A stretch of DNA of 64,000 nt, taken from the NCBI RefSeq assembly GCF_004379255.2, contig NC_056034.1:1056501-1120500 (forward strand). The letters are read 5' to 3'. Shown piece by piece: positions 12,181 through 24,474 of the stretch (position 1 is its first letter; every line of letters begins with the position of its first letter). The stretch comes from Salvia splendens. Lineage: Eukaryota; Streptophyta; Magnoliopsida; Lamiales; Lamiaceae. The position numbers and the translations under genes are program-made. Below the pieces are notes generated by a model. That model had not been told where the DNA came from, did not search any database, and worked only from the letters and a program-made list of their open reading frames with translations.

Positions 12181-12897
12181 AAATGGAAGGGGAGAAATTT
12201 GGGAAAGTCAACCTTAAAAAACAACTGTATTTTGCGACATTAGTACTAATCGAAGCAACGAACACCGGCCCATATGATTGTGATCTTTGCAAAAGTCAGA
12301 GCTGTGATGTGAAGATTAATATTGGAGTTTGGGAATATCGTGCATGCGTGTCTTAATTCGTCCCAAGATATTGTTGTCTCCATTTCTTAATTAATTGAGA
12401 AAAAAAGGAATTGATTTAATTGGAAGTGAGAATTGATGATACACATGAGTTCCACCATGATTTTATATAAAAGGATAATTATCTTTTCTAATTCTAATTT
12501 ATGATTTGACTTTTTTTGTTGAATTAAATCATGATTTAATACAATTCGAAATTATTTCAAGAAGAATTCAAATTGTGAATGTTTGAATTGTGATTTGAGA
12601 GTTGCGAACCTCAATCTGGTATCTACGTTGCTAGGAGTTGCAAATAGAAAGCTGCAGAGTCAAGTCAATGATACATATTAGTAATAAAAAAAAAAGCCCT
12701 GAAATCAATTGATGTTGGAAACGAGGGTGTTTCAAGTCTATTTAGACGACAATGTTTTGAAGAACCGATGTGTTGTCTACGTCTGAAAATTTGGCTTCCA
12801 CATTATTACCAATTTTACCAAATATTTAGTTTGTGAGGCAATTACAAGTTGTAATAAAATTATGTTTTAAATGACAGAGTTTGAAAGTTATAAGATA

Positions 12898-13111
12898 TTC
12901 CCTCCGTCCCATAAAAATATGGGCAATGAGTATGACACGAGAATTAAGACAAAATTGGTAAAGTAAGAGGGATTAGGAGAATGGTATGGTAAAGTAAGAG
13001 AGAAACGAAGAATAGTAGTTAAAGTAGTGTTAGTGAATAGTGTGATTTACATTATTAAATAGATAAAAAATTTAAAAAGTGGAATGCCCGTATTTTTGTG
13101 GGACGGGGGAG
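12898..13111. mobile_element. Stowaway-type MITE
   Basis: Inverted ends read TTCCCTCCGTCCCATAAAAA on the left and, reversed, CTCCCCCGTCCCACAAAAAT on the right. The element is 214 bases, non-coding, and flanked by TA on both sides (12896-12897 and 13112-13113), as expected for Tc1/mariner Stowaway insertions. Confidence 0.9.
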
Positions 13112-15316
13112 TATATAAAAAGTTAATAAAAATTTATGATTTCAGCTCTTCTTTATGATAATCATCAAATGTTTATTTTAAATATTTGTAAATTTGTTGA
13201 AGGTTGTTGCTAAAAAAACATTGGAGAGTCCGAGTGACTTAAAATTCTTAATTAAATTGGTTAAGGGCACAATCCACAATGTACGTGGCGGATAAATATA
13301 TAAAAAAATTGATTTATTTTTAGAAAATGCGACCTATCAAATGTTTAATTATTGGTCCATGCGTTGACATTGGACAAGACTTTAGATAATTTACAAGTTT
13401 GAAAATGGCATCATTATGTGTAACATTTTTTATTTATGGTTTTGACTTAATTTAGATTTTTTTTTCTATTTTCCGGAACAGATGAATGGATCCTTTGTGA
13501 ATGTCAAAGAGTTGAGACTGAAAAAAAATGATTTTGACATTGTTAAATATCTAAATAAGATTTGAAGATCTTTGTGTGCTTAATCATGATATTAATTCTT
13601 AGATGTATTATAAAAGGATTTGACGTCTCCCACGTGGCGCCTCCTTATAACTTTGAACCTCATCACTAATATTGTGATTGGATAAAATAACGTGGTGATA
13701 GAATAATGTATTTTATTAAAAGTACTCAGTAAAACATAAAAATATTACTAATAGATTAAAGTCAAATCTTTTGGTTGTGTCACGAGAGGTTTTTCATACT
13801 CTTATTTAATTTATTTTGCTGGAGCTATATATCTGAAATTTTGAGTTTAGAATTTTGACAAAATATTGTTTCTATTTTCTGTTGTAATGATAGAGATTTT
13901 TGTACAATAATATAGTATATGAATATTGAAAATTCGAAGACCCTTACGCAAATAAAAAGAAAAGAACTCTTTACTTGATTGGGATTTAAGCAACTCATTG
14001 TTGTTATAAACTCTGTTCATAGAATTTCATTCCTAAATGAGTTATCTACCATATCAAACATGCAGTATCATCGTTCTAAATCAACAGATGTGCATGGTAA
14101 ATTAATAGAGTTTATAATGATTTATAATTTTAGCAATTATGTTTTAAGCATACTGGTAAAATCGAAAAGAGGCATAAGTTGGTGGTTTTAGCAGTTATTT
14201 TCCCTTAAGAAATTATTATAAATTCCATGATTTGGTTAGAAGTAATAACTTACAAGTAGTTGCCATGTTCAAACATCATCCCATAATTTTCATACAATGT
14301 ATTTTGGAAACTAAGTAGTCAACCAAAACATATTAAAAACATTTCTTAGCCTTTGGCTTCTTAGAGGGCTAATCACTAATTATGTCTAATTAGACCTTCA
14401 ACAGTGATTATATTATATAAGATCTATGCCAACACATAATAATAATAATTGATGAGAGAGGGGAATGTGACTCACCAAGTAATACGTTGTTTGGCTAAGT
14501 AGTGGTTGAGTGATGTTGGTTGAGTTAGTTTGGTGTTGACTCTTAAGTGTCATTTATTAAGATCCATAAATAAATGAAATGAAGACTTAAATTGGAGTAT
14601 TGAATTAACATAAGACTTGACTTTGATTTTTATTACACGACCAATCTAAAAGCCACACTCAAAATTATATAGAACACTATTATAAGTTGATTTAGTCTTT
14701 TAGGGCAATGGTGGAGGTAGAAATTTTATTTCATATATAGGTCTAAAAAGACATTTCACAATTTCCTTCATAAAGTTTTCCTTAAAATCAAATCAATTTT
14801 AACATGCCTTAAAAAGTTATTTTATGACTACAATTTATTAATATTAATATTATAGCAAAGGTGATCAAGATTCTCAAATCTAGCAATAATAATATTTATT
14901 AAATTATACTTATAACATATAATAAGTAAAATACCCTTAAAATTTTCTAAACTGATTGCGGCATTTACCCCACAACTACATGTAGCTCAGGCGTACAGAG
15001 TCACGTAGAGTAGTTGTTTATTTAACGATGAGGTTAAAAAAACATTTCACAAATTCCTTCTTTAGATTTCTTTTGAAATCAAAATATGTAGTACCATAAA
15101 ATTCAATTTATATAAATTTTACAAATCTGAAGAAGTCCTATTTTTATTTTACCTTCCTGATATTACTCTTAAAACAAAGAGAAATAACAAAGAGAGAAAT
15201 GAGTTAACTATATACTAATTAAAGTTCTGACACGAAACATATTCCAAATCTCAAGTTTAGCTATTTAAAATATATATAATATCTATTAACATTAAATTAC
15301 CTGCACAAAAACTTCA
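13112..15316. other. intergenic DNA with a third AKR-flank block
   Basis: No gene is visible; the ORF at 13979-14191 has no recognisable motif. Bases 14341-14400 carry a diverged copy of the 'cctttggcttcttagag' block found upstream of AKR copy A and of the ghost unit. This marks the distal upstream region of AKR copy B. Confidence 0.6.
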
Positions 15317-16013
15317 GGTCATCCGCAACGCTGTCTCTTATCCGTCTCATCTTTTAATTATTCATGGGCCCCACTGTACTTTTCACTCCATCTCTTAACT
15401 AACAGACAACACCTGCAACCCTCAATCTCTTATCCGTCTCTTAACCATCTCATCCTTTAACTATTCATTCAATTTTATTTTTTATTTTATTTCCAACAAA
15501 TTCAATTAATAAAAACACACTTCATTAAATAAAATAAAATTACAACTTAAAATTCTAAAAAAATTAAAAAACCTCATTAATAAAATCCTAAAAATTTTAA
15601 AATACATAATTTAAATAAAAAAACATATTTTTTTATGGTGGATTAATTTGTGGGATTTGATATTTATAGAAGTGATTGAAGGCTTTAAAAAAAATTAAAA
15701 ATTTGCAAAAAACGCCTATAAACAGCTAGTATATTTTTTGGGAATTTTTAAAAAATTTTGAATTTTTACTGAATTTAAAAAAAAACAAAAAAAATATTTT
15801 TCGGATAAAAACGACGCCCACTCGCGGGCCGGCGAATGGGCGTCACGGACGAACCGGAGCTCGACCCGTGGCGAGACGTCTCGCGAGCTGTCCCTCCGGG
15901 ACGGGCATCTCTCCGAGACGGGATGGAGACGGAAGGCTGCAACGCCGTCTCTTATCCGTCTCGTCTCTCCGGGACGAGATAAGAGACGGCTAAGGGATGC
16001 GTTGCGGATGGCC
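15317..16013. mobile_element. non-autonomous PIF/Harbinger element
   Basis: Inverted ends are GGTCATCCGCAACGCTGTCT and, reversed from the right, GGCCATCCGCAACGCATCCC. A 3-bp duplication TCA flanks it (15314-15316 and 16014-16016). The left end shares 'gggccccactgtactttt' with the larger Harbinger element at 42848, so it is a coding-less relative. The right 200 bases are GC-rich and near-palindromic around 'cgtctctccgggacgaga'. Its length is 697 bases and no transposase is present. Confidence 0.85.
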
Positions 16014-16375
16014 TCAGAATTACGAGTCCCCACAATCAAATATTACTAGAAAATAATTGATGGGCCTTTTATCGGTCCCAATTAGTATCCAGTTTTGCTA
16101 ACTTAAATATAAGCCTTCAATGAGATGGGCCTTTAATCGGGCTTAATTAGTTTAAGCAATATTGATCAGTTCACTTTCTCTACTATTGGAATTTACTAAT
16201 TACCTCACTCATTATATAATGACTTATTAAAACAAAATAATGATACAATGACCAGTTAAATAAATCTAAGGCTGCATTATCTCTGATTGTAAAGGATGAT
16301 AAATATACATTTTCATCAATTTCCACTCTTTTAGCACAATGATGTAAAAATAAATAAATAAAATGTTTGGGAAAG
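16014..16375. other. intergenic DNA
   Basis: Nothing recognisable. Confidence 0.5.
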
Positions 16376-16711
16376 TGATACGAGAATATCTCTCGAATAT
16401 CCCCGAATCTCTCTTATTTAGTTTAGTATTGATTTAGCATATCCTTTCGTATCTTTTGCTTATTATAAATAGGGCTATAGTTATTCTCTTTAATCAATCA
16501 AGAAATACATAATATTTTCCCTAGTTCTTTCTTTCGTTCTCTTCTTTATTTGCAAACCATAAACCGGAGCTGATCTCAGGGAGAGCCTGAGACGTCCACT
16601 GATACGATTCTTGGAGCTGATCTCGGGACGAGCTCGAGACGTCCATCTTTATTCCTCATCGTTGATCACTCGTCGACGTCGGTATCACGTTAAGGGAGAA
16701 TCCTCTTAACA
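16376..16711 (+). mobile_element. solo LTR, TGATACGAG family
   Basis: The segment starts TGATACGAGAATATCTC, has a TATAAATAG box, and ends CTCTTAACA. It closely resembles the solo LTRs at 39186-39513 and 37285-37618. An internal block, 'ggagctgatctc..gagacgtcca', is present twice. No 5-bp target duplication is obvious, so one end may be rearranged. Confidence 0.75.
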
Positions 16712-17120
16712 ATAATCATGGTGTAATGGTGTATAGTAGCAGGTTTAAATTTTTTTATTTATATGCTATATTTAAAAGCAAGTGTCTGGCGGCGTTTATA
16801 TATAATTAGTTGAGTAAAGACTTAAAAGTGTCTGAAATAGACTTTAGTTTGATAGTGGATGTATGTTGGAAGTCTATATATTAAATAAATGAATAATCTA
16901 ATAAGCCCAACATTTTAAATAGCACATGCATGCTCATATAATATTACACTAGTTGATCAATTTAATTACGTAGTCAAGAAAGAACCAATTAAAGTGGTTT
17001 CACATTGCTAAATAAATTAACACATGTAACAACTCTCTAAACAAGTTGAACCCCATAAAATCACTATAAATAGATAAAAAATACTAACTAAACCCCAAAT
17101 AATTAGTTTCACCCTTCAAA

Positions 17121-18905
17121 ATGGTTATAGAATCAGCTGAGAAGAAACTGTATGATGCTGCAGCTGAAGGGAATTTATCAAAATGATCCATTTCTTCTCA
17201 AAAAAGCATCATTTGCAAACACTAAGGAAACCCTCTTACACGTGGCAGCGGCCGGAGGATACGCGGACATCGCGTCTATACTGCTTGAAAAGGCCCCGGA
17301 CATGTGCTGGTCACGTGATGGAAACGGCATGAACCCTATTCATGTGGCGGCCGTGAACGGGCGCGAGGAGGTCCTGAAACTGCTTGTTGAGAAGGATGCC
17401 TTTGCTGCGATGGAGCGGTTGGACCGTGGAGAGACCGTGCTGCACTTGTGCGTGAAACATCGTCAGGTCGGAGCGTTGAGGGTTTTGGTGAGTATGTTGG
17501 GTGGGTTTGTGTGTGCAGAGGATGATGCTGGAGAGACAGTCTTGCATTTGGCCGTTAGGTACAAACAAGTTGAGGTGAGACCACTCTTTTTTTCTATGGA
17601 AAATCTATATTTTGATTAGTTGAGATATTTTATTCATCTTATTTATTTTCATTATAGTAAAAGCTTGCATTCATATAGATTTTGATTATAGGGTAGACGG
17701 ACTGAAAAAATCATGAATTTTGGTCTGTAATTTTAAAAATAAGTTGTAAAAATTGTGAATCTAAATGATTTTTTTTTCAATTTCCCTTCTGGTTTAATTT
17801 TGATGAACTTGTATGTAATGTGACATCCAGAAAATTCAAAAAGGACCACACCATCTATGAATTTGATTGTGTTTCTCACATTTAGTAAATAATTCAACTA
17901 TGTCATCAATTTGAGATGCGTGTCAGCCAAATTGACAACATATCACAAATAGAGTATCTGGATTTTTTTGTTAGCCAATTGATAAAATTATTAAAATTCA
18001 TTGTTTTTAATAAATATTCATGAATATTCTGACATTATATTTTTTTAATCTTGGTTGTTTAAAATTAACTAAAGCATAATATATTACTCCATATACTAGT
18101 AGTATTGTCATTTTTGGCGTCCCCCAATATTAGTAGGCTTCCTTTGTTTATTAACAATACTTGAATCACATTTTCTTTATTCTCAAATTCTCAGATGATT
18201 CGATACTTGACCAAATTCACCAAGATCGACAAGAAATCAAAAAACTTCAAAGGCGAAACGCCGTAAAAAATCCTGAGGCAACACATCTCCTATTCCGGAT
18301 CCGACCACGAAACCGACGAAATCAAAGAGTTGCTCCGGTCCCGATCCGCCCACTCCTCCCAAATCCCACCGGCTGAGTGGCTGACCAAGAAGCGCGACTC
18401 CATCATGGTGGTGGCGGTCCTGATCGCCACCATGGCATTCCAGGCCGCCGTCAGCCCCACTGGCGGCGTGTGGCAGGACGACACGGCCGACCACAGGGCC
18501 GGGGAGGCGGTGATGGCCTACAAAGACCCGCGCATTTACCGCAACTTCATACGCTCCAACACGGTGGCGTTTGTGACGTCACTCAGCATCATATTGCTGC
18601 TCATCATTGGCTTGCCCTTCAAGTACAGATTCTTCATGTGGGCCCTCGTGCTCATCATGTGGGTCTCCGTCACCGCCGTCGGAGTCACCTATGGAGCTTC
18701 GATTATGGTGGCGACTCCTGTGATTCATAAGGACTCACTCAGCAGCGTCATCCAGATAGCCATCATTGCGTGGGTCGGGCTGATGTCGTTCCTGCTCGTT
18801 GCCAACGCTTTCCGGCATCTTTACCAGAAATTGAGGGACTCCGGAATCAAATTTCCGTCGTGGGTAAAACGTTGCGACGATGAATCCGTTAACAGTTTAG
18901 CCTGA
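17121..18905 (+). pseudogene. ankyrin-repeat PGG-domain membrane protein, disrupted
   Basis: Exon 1 (17121-17574, donor GTGAGA) encodes ankyrin repeats such as ETLLHVAAAGGYADIASILL, MNPIHVAAVNG and GETVLHLAV. Exon 2 (18195-18905, acceptor TCTCAG) encodes the PGG domain, EWLTKKRDSIMVVAVLIAT, followed by three hydrophobic segments. Such proteins (ACD6/ITN1-like) sit in membranes and act in defence or salt signalling. Two breaks are visible. The natural start at 17121 (MVIESAEKKLYDAAAEGN) runs into TGA at 17184, because DNA seems to have been lost between that segment and YQNDPFLL, which is in the next frame. Exon 2 also has an in-frame TAA at 18264, after KNFKGETP. Family members are normally several hundred residues with more repeats, so this copy is short as well as broken. 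Confidence 0.85.
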
Positions 18906-20970
18906 CCATATAAGAGGCCCATTTAGCCACTGCGGTCATTCTTGGTTTGATGGAATGGAGTACCAAGGAAATATTCATTCCGTTCTATTGTTATTGTATC
19001 TTATTCCTTCTTATTTATATTTTTTATAAAATTACGTAAAATTGCGCATACATACATACACACTTCACACACATTGCACACACTGCACGCCCAACACACA
19101 GAATGTACAAACACATTGCATACGCATAGCACACAGTACAAACATTGCGTACACGACATACACACAATGCACACAATATATACACGCACAATGTACGCGC
19201 ACACACACAAACTATACACACCATCTGCACACACTTCACACTACACACACAACACTACAAATACACATATATGGATGTTAATCGGGCCAATCTGCTCAGA
19301 TTTGAGCCAATTCTATTAGGTTATCGGTCAATTATGCGTCATTTGGTTTATAATTTTTCGGGATATAAATTGCCAATCCCTAACCCTAAACTTCCAAGCT
19401 TCTGGCTAACCTGTCGGGCCAATGACACTCAATTTTTTTTATACTTTGTTTTAGCTAAATTTTTTAAAAATTTTGTATTTACAATAAATTATTACACATA
19501 CAAATGAGAATTATTTGAACTCGGAACTGATATGTAAGACAAGAATAAATTTTTATATGCCACCGCATATGAATATATTATCATGTAATCTAATAACCGG
19601 CTGTTTGGTTGGGCTTGTTGCATATTCTATATTGACATTTTTATATTCTATTTTGACAAGTTGCATATTCTATGTTATCAACTCCAATTTGACAAGTTGC
19701 ATATTCTATATTTGCAAAATTGATTTGTTCATGTCACTCCATATTTTAGTAAGGCATCACTATTACCAAACCCACTGACTTTGCCTTGTATGTATAGTTC
19801 AAACATGTTCCGAATAATCAACAATCAATCTTACTCTTGACAATGGAGACAATGGATATGTTTCAAGTTTAATTAGGTTTAGATTTTATCAATACATTAG
19901 GATATGGGTCCCTGGTGCGGACGGACACACAATACAGAGGTTCGAACGGAATGCATATGGAAGAGGTGGTTGTGGAGTGGTGGCGGTAGTCGGTTCATTA
20001 TCCAATCTTTTAAACCGAACTGCCTCTGAAAAAACTATCCAATTTTAATAGTTGAAAATTGGTATGTGATGAGCCCACATTGTTCATTAATATAACGGAC
20101 CCCAAAAAGAATTTGGCTTAATAATTATCAGGTTTGAGAAATTATGGTATGAACTGATTGTGATAATCATCAGGGGTTTCGAAATTTTGGTCTGAGGAAC
20201 TTTTTGGCTGCTTTGGAAAAGGAGTAGTTTTTTTTCTTCAAAATATACGAGACTTCTTATTTTGATTAGATTAAAGTTTGAAATTAAATATTAAGCCCAA
20301 GAGATTGCAAGAAATTTTAGACTCATAGATGAATCAATCAGAAAGTCACAGATGAAATAATCAGAAAATACATAAGGGCCCATTATTCCTTTTCAATTTC
20401 ATGGCCCAATAACGGCCCAAATGATATGTTCGTCAAAGGGTAAAATCCAGAAAACAAAGATACCAACCAATGGTGACTTAAAGAAATGCGGCCCAATAAG
20501 GTTCAAAGCTAAGTACATTGATGGACCCAGCAACATAAAAATCCAAAAAAATAAATAAAATAGATATTGGAATTTAATATACCCATGTGTATTAGAAGCT
20601 AATGTTCGTGAATTGTGATCTCATTTTCATGAGTCAAATAAAATTCTTTTGTGCAAACAAACATAGCAGCATATGTATCATGTTTGGGTGGGATTTATTG
20701 AAGTGCAGATTACAAAGAAGAAGACAATCTAATAGTTGATTCTACTCAGTCAAACCAAATTAGTAAAGTTCACACATTACACCTTCCTATATAAGAGTGT
20801 ACCTAATCATCTCTCTTCTGTGTAACATTTAGCAATCATGATTCTTGTAAGAATCAAATCAGACCTATTACTATATTGACAAGCACACAGGTGAAAGAGG
20901 GTATACTTACAAATTCCAGTCTAGTTTTGTCACACTTGATATGGTTAAAGAATCTGCACCAAGTCAAAGG
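18906..20970. other. intergenic DNA with a CA-rich tract
   Basis: Bases 19050-19262 are a degenerate CA-rich tract (variants of 'cacacattgcacac') that opens false ORFs in several frames. The rest is AT-rich without a recognisable gene or terminal repeats. Confidence 0.6.
19050..19262. repeat. CA-rich low-complexity minisatellite
   Basis: Imperfect units of 8-14 bases built on 'acacattgcac' repeat for about 210 bases. A similar tract occurs at 25395-25530. Confidence 0.85.
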
Positions 20971-21109
20971 TGTTGGCAATTGAAACTAAAAATATAACAT
21001 ATAACTGTCCCACATCGGTGTCAAGAGAAAACTGAAACTAGTATATAAGTCTCATGGGCCCCTCCTCCTATCACCAATTGGTTTTAGGATGGAACCCATG
21101 GATTTCTAT
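20971..21109 (+). mobile_element. solo LTR of the TRIM family at 4483
   Basis: The sequence is nearly identical to the 139-base LTRs at 4483 and 4841, from TGTTGGCAATTGAAACT to GATGGAACCCATGGATTTCTA. No primer site or interior follows. TCAAA occurs on both sides, offset by two bases on the left, so the target duplication is only probable. It sits about 70 bases beyond the 3' end of the NLR1 reading frame. Confidence 0.88.
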
Positions 21110-21178
21110 CAAAAGTGAGACTTTAAATAGTGAACGGATGAAGTATTATTTTATAGGCTTTACAACTATTGGAACATG

Positions 21179-24100
21179 TTAACATAAATACACTCGAAGA
21201 ATCAAATATTGAGACCTATGATTACAGACCAAACTAAACAAGTAAAGCAAACAACAAATTAAAGGCATATATAACCTAAAAGACCAATTAAAAAAAGGTA
21301 ATAATTCAAACAGAAACATGTCATATACACATAATAAAAATCCAAGAAGGCGGTAGAAAGCAGTCTGGCGCGTTGATGTTGCGTCTGGGCCTCGTGCTTG
21401 AGGTGGAATGGACGGGCCTGTCGAGGCTGAGGTGGGCATTGGTGATGGGGTCCTTGTTTGGCGAGGCTGCTGAACTCGGGCTTGGAGAATGGGTGGCTGA
21501 TCGTATCTCCGTATCATTCTTTGTCCTCCTTCATTTATGTAGCAAGACACATTCATTACGAAGTGAGAACTATCATTAAGGTTAAAAAAAAAAAGTATTA
21601 CCCAGTAATATTTGTTCGTGGTCACGATTTGAAGGTCTTCATTGCCGAGTTCCTGTTGCTCCTCCTTTATTATTCTAACTGAATCCACCACTGAATCACA
21701 ACAACACGACAACTTAATTGAGAGAAGTGTTGGTATGTCTCCCATGCATGAAGGAATCTCCCTCAACCTATCTACAGAGCGAAGATGAAGGTGCTCAAGG
21801 CGTGGAAAGTGGGTGTTTTCTGTGATCCAACACTCTACATCACAGGTCTCAATCAACAAGAACTTGAGATTCGAGAATTGGTCTTCCAATGTTTCCCACT
21901 CAGACCCAATGAAGGCGCGCCATTTGAGCTTGAGAACTTGAAGAAGGGGCAACGGACCTATTTTTGTCTTCATGTCTTCCCAAGGAAGATTGGTATCTTC
22001 TAATGTCAACTTCGTGAGGGAACATGGAAAGCTCACTTGTCGCACCCAATGGCTGTATTTTCTAGAAGACTCAAGGGTAAGATATTCGAGTTTGTGGAGG
22101 CAACAAATCTTGTCGAGTTGGTAATCATCATCATCTTCTTCTTTTCGATCGTTTTTTTGATAGCACAACTTCAATTTTTTGATATTGGGGATTCTTTTAA
22201 GCACCCCAGCACAAAACTTGAGATCGTACACAATATAAAGTGACTGTAGGTTTTCCATCACCATATCCTCCTCGTCACTGCGAGGAACGGGGACATAAAA
22301 TCTACCATCATTATCCACCCGGTTGATGAATTTGACATGCCTAAGTTGAGGCACCTTCCAAATATCACAATAATGATCCCACCTTGCCTCATCTATAATC
22401 ACTGTCTGCAAATTCCAGAGAAAAGAGATGGAAGAAAGCACGTTGGTTAAATAACATTCACCAACCCCGATAACAAGAAGACGCATGTTAACTCGCTGAA
22501 GAAAAATCTTCACATAATCTACCCCTGGGTATGCTTCAAACATGGATATCCTCAACAATCTAAAATTATTTGACAAATCCGTTGGAGCTCTCCCAAAGAA
22601 AGAGCGGACACTTGGTGCGAATTTCAGAGATTGAATGAGTTGAGTTGGATATTCCCATTGTTGTAACCTGCTTGCAATACGGCGATAAAGATATATGCCC
22701 TTTGGAATGCTCTTCTCTTCCAACACATATAGAAACTTCAGTTTTCGAGCTTCTCTCAAACACACATCTCTCAACAGGTCATGCATTTTCAATGATTTCA
22801 GTTTCCCACAACGCCTGAGCTTTTCAACTATAAGGAGATTTCTATCAACAAGTTCTTCTACGTACTTTTCTGCTGCCTCTTCCAAACTTTTCCCATTAAT
22901 TGGTTTTACGAATCCTTCGGCGCACAAATCTAGGATGAGCTCTGATACTCGAATCACTTCATCTTCAGCATATCTTCCGAAATAGAGAAAACATGGTTTT
23001 AAATGAACTGACACATTATTATAACTCATGTATAATATTTGCAAGCATCTTTCATTATCCTCCGAATTTACAATTGAACTTAAATCTTTTTCAAACAATC
23101 CCCAACTTTCTTTTGTCCGTTCTGACTTTGATAAGAGCCCCCCTATCACAACAACTGACAATGGAAGTCCCTTACAACCTCTCACAATCTTCTTTCCAAT
23201 GTCCTCCAACTCAGGAGGACAACTTTCTTCCTCAAACACAGTTTTGGAAAATAGATTCCAACCGGCGTCCTCATCCAATAATTTCAGAACAAGACCATTG
23301 AAGTAGTTAAAATGAGACGACAAGTTTGATAGCCTTGTCGTCACTACTATTCTACTCCCGTTTCTCTTATCCGGGAAGAATCTTCTAACTCCATCCCATG
23401 CCTCAATAGTCCACATATCATCCATTACAATAAAATACTTCCTTCCAAACAAATATTTGTGCAAATGATCTCCTAACTCATCTTCACTCAAATCATCCCC
23501 CTTCCCCATGCCTACTTGATCATGAACTTGTCTAAGAATTTCTTTTGCATTATACTCTTGAGAAATTGTAGTCCATGCACAAACATCAAAATGTTGTTGG
23601 ACAAGTGGACTTACATAGATCTTTCGAGCAAGAGTGGTCTTGCCTATCCCACCCATTCCAACAATTGGTAGAATTTGGCGTTCCCGTGCATCTCCAGTGA
23701 TCTTGTCCAGCATTTGATACAAGACATCATCAAAACCAACCATTGTAACCTCACGAGCAGCAGAAGCAGATCCAGATGAGCCTACAGCAGCAGCAGTGCT
23801 CACAGACTTTACGATGTGGAGTTGATCTTGGAGTACCATCTTCTCATCAATCTCAATCTTAATGAAATTCATGTTTTCTATCACATTCTCCAGACCTGTT
23901 CAAAACCAAGGACTTGATTAGAGATTTAAGGGATTGATTACTTGAAAACCAAAATCATGATCATATATAGTATAAGGCTTCAAACAATCAACAATACCTA
24001 TATAGAATGCAAATGAGCTTATGTGTTCTACATCAGCTTCTGATCGAACACGAATTTGATCTGCAATATAAGACTCGATCACATCTTCAGCAAGGTAAGC

Positions 24101-24307
24101 ATATTCAGCAATGCGGCTTTCCCACACATCTTCTTCTTCAGTGTAGCCACCACGGGGAGAATAGCTTTCAAGAAATTTTTGCAAGGAAGTAATTACTAGA
24201 GTGAGAGATTCAACCTGATTTTGGTCAATGGAAATTGGAGAGCTTGGAAGAGTTTGAATTTGATCTATAATATGCATCACAGAAACTAGAGCTCCATAAG
24301 CAGCCAT
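21179..24307 (-). CDS. CC-NB-LRR disease-resistance protein, Rx/R1-like (NLR1)
   Basis: Two exons, 24307-23998 and 23895-21179, join in phase 1 (GT-AG) to give 1008 aa. Exon 1 is an Rx-type coiled-coil domain starting MAAYGALVSVMHIIDQIQTL. The NB-ARC motifs follow in order: P-loop GMGGIGKTT (about residues 183-191), kinase-2 YFIVMDDMW, RNBS-B GSRIVVTTR, GLPL CKGLPLSVVVIGGLL and the MHD motif KMHDLLRD. The remainder is irregular leucine-rich repeats. Such proteins are intracellular immune receptors that switch from ADP to ATP on pathogen detection. The last 140 residues are unusual: after EEQQELGNEDLQIV the frame runs through a possible splice donor (CTGGGTAAT) into proline-rich and then hydrophobic sequence. 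The true C terminus may therefore lie near residue 875, or a further exon may exist. Otherwise intact. Confidence 0.9.
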
Positions 24308-24474
24308 TTCTCTCCTATTTTTTTGTTCTGGGTTTGAGAACTGAGAAGCAGAAGAGTAGGCCTATTCACAGTTGTAGGCACATCTTTAAAAGCTGGAATC
24401 ATTTTTAGACTACTTTCTCTCATCACAAAAGGTGTGATTAGCTCCTTCAATATCGGAACCATGATTATCGTCTC
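24308..24474. promoter_or_regulatory. 5' flank of NLR1
   Basis: This short spacer between the NLR1 start codon and an upstream NLR fragment presumably holds the 5' UTR and core promoter. No clear TATA box was seen. Confidence 0.35.

Noticed and set aside
19001..19507. Cysteine- or histidine/threonine-rich small proteins in the CA-rich tract
   Set aside because: Low-complexity repeats open several frames on both strands; none resembles a protein family.
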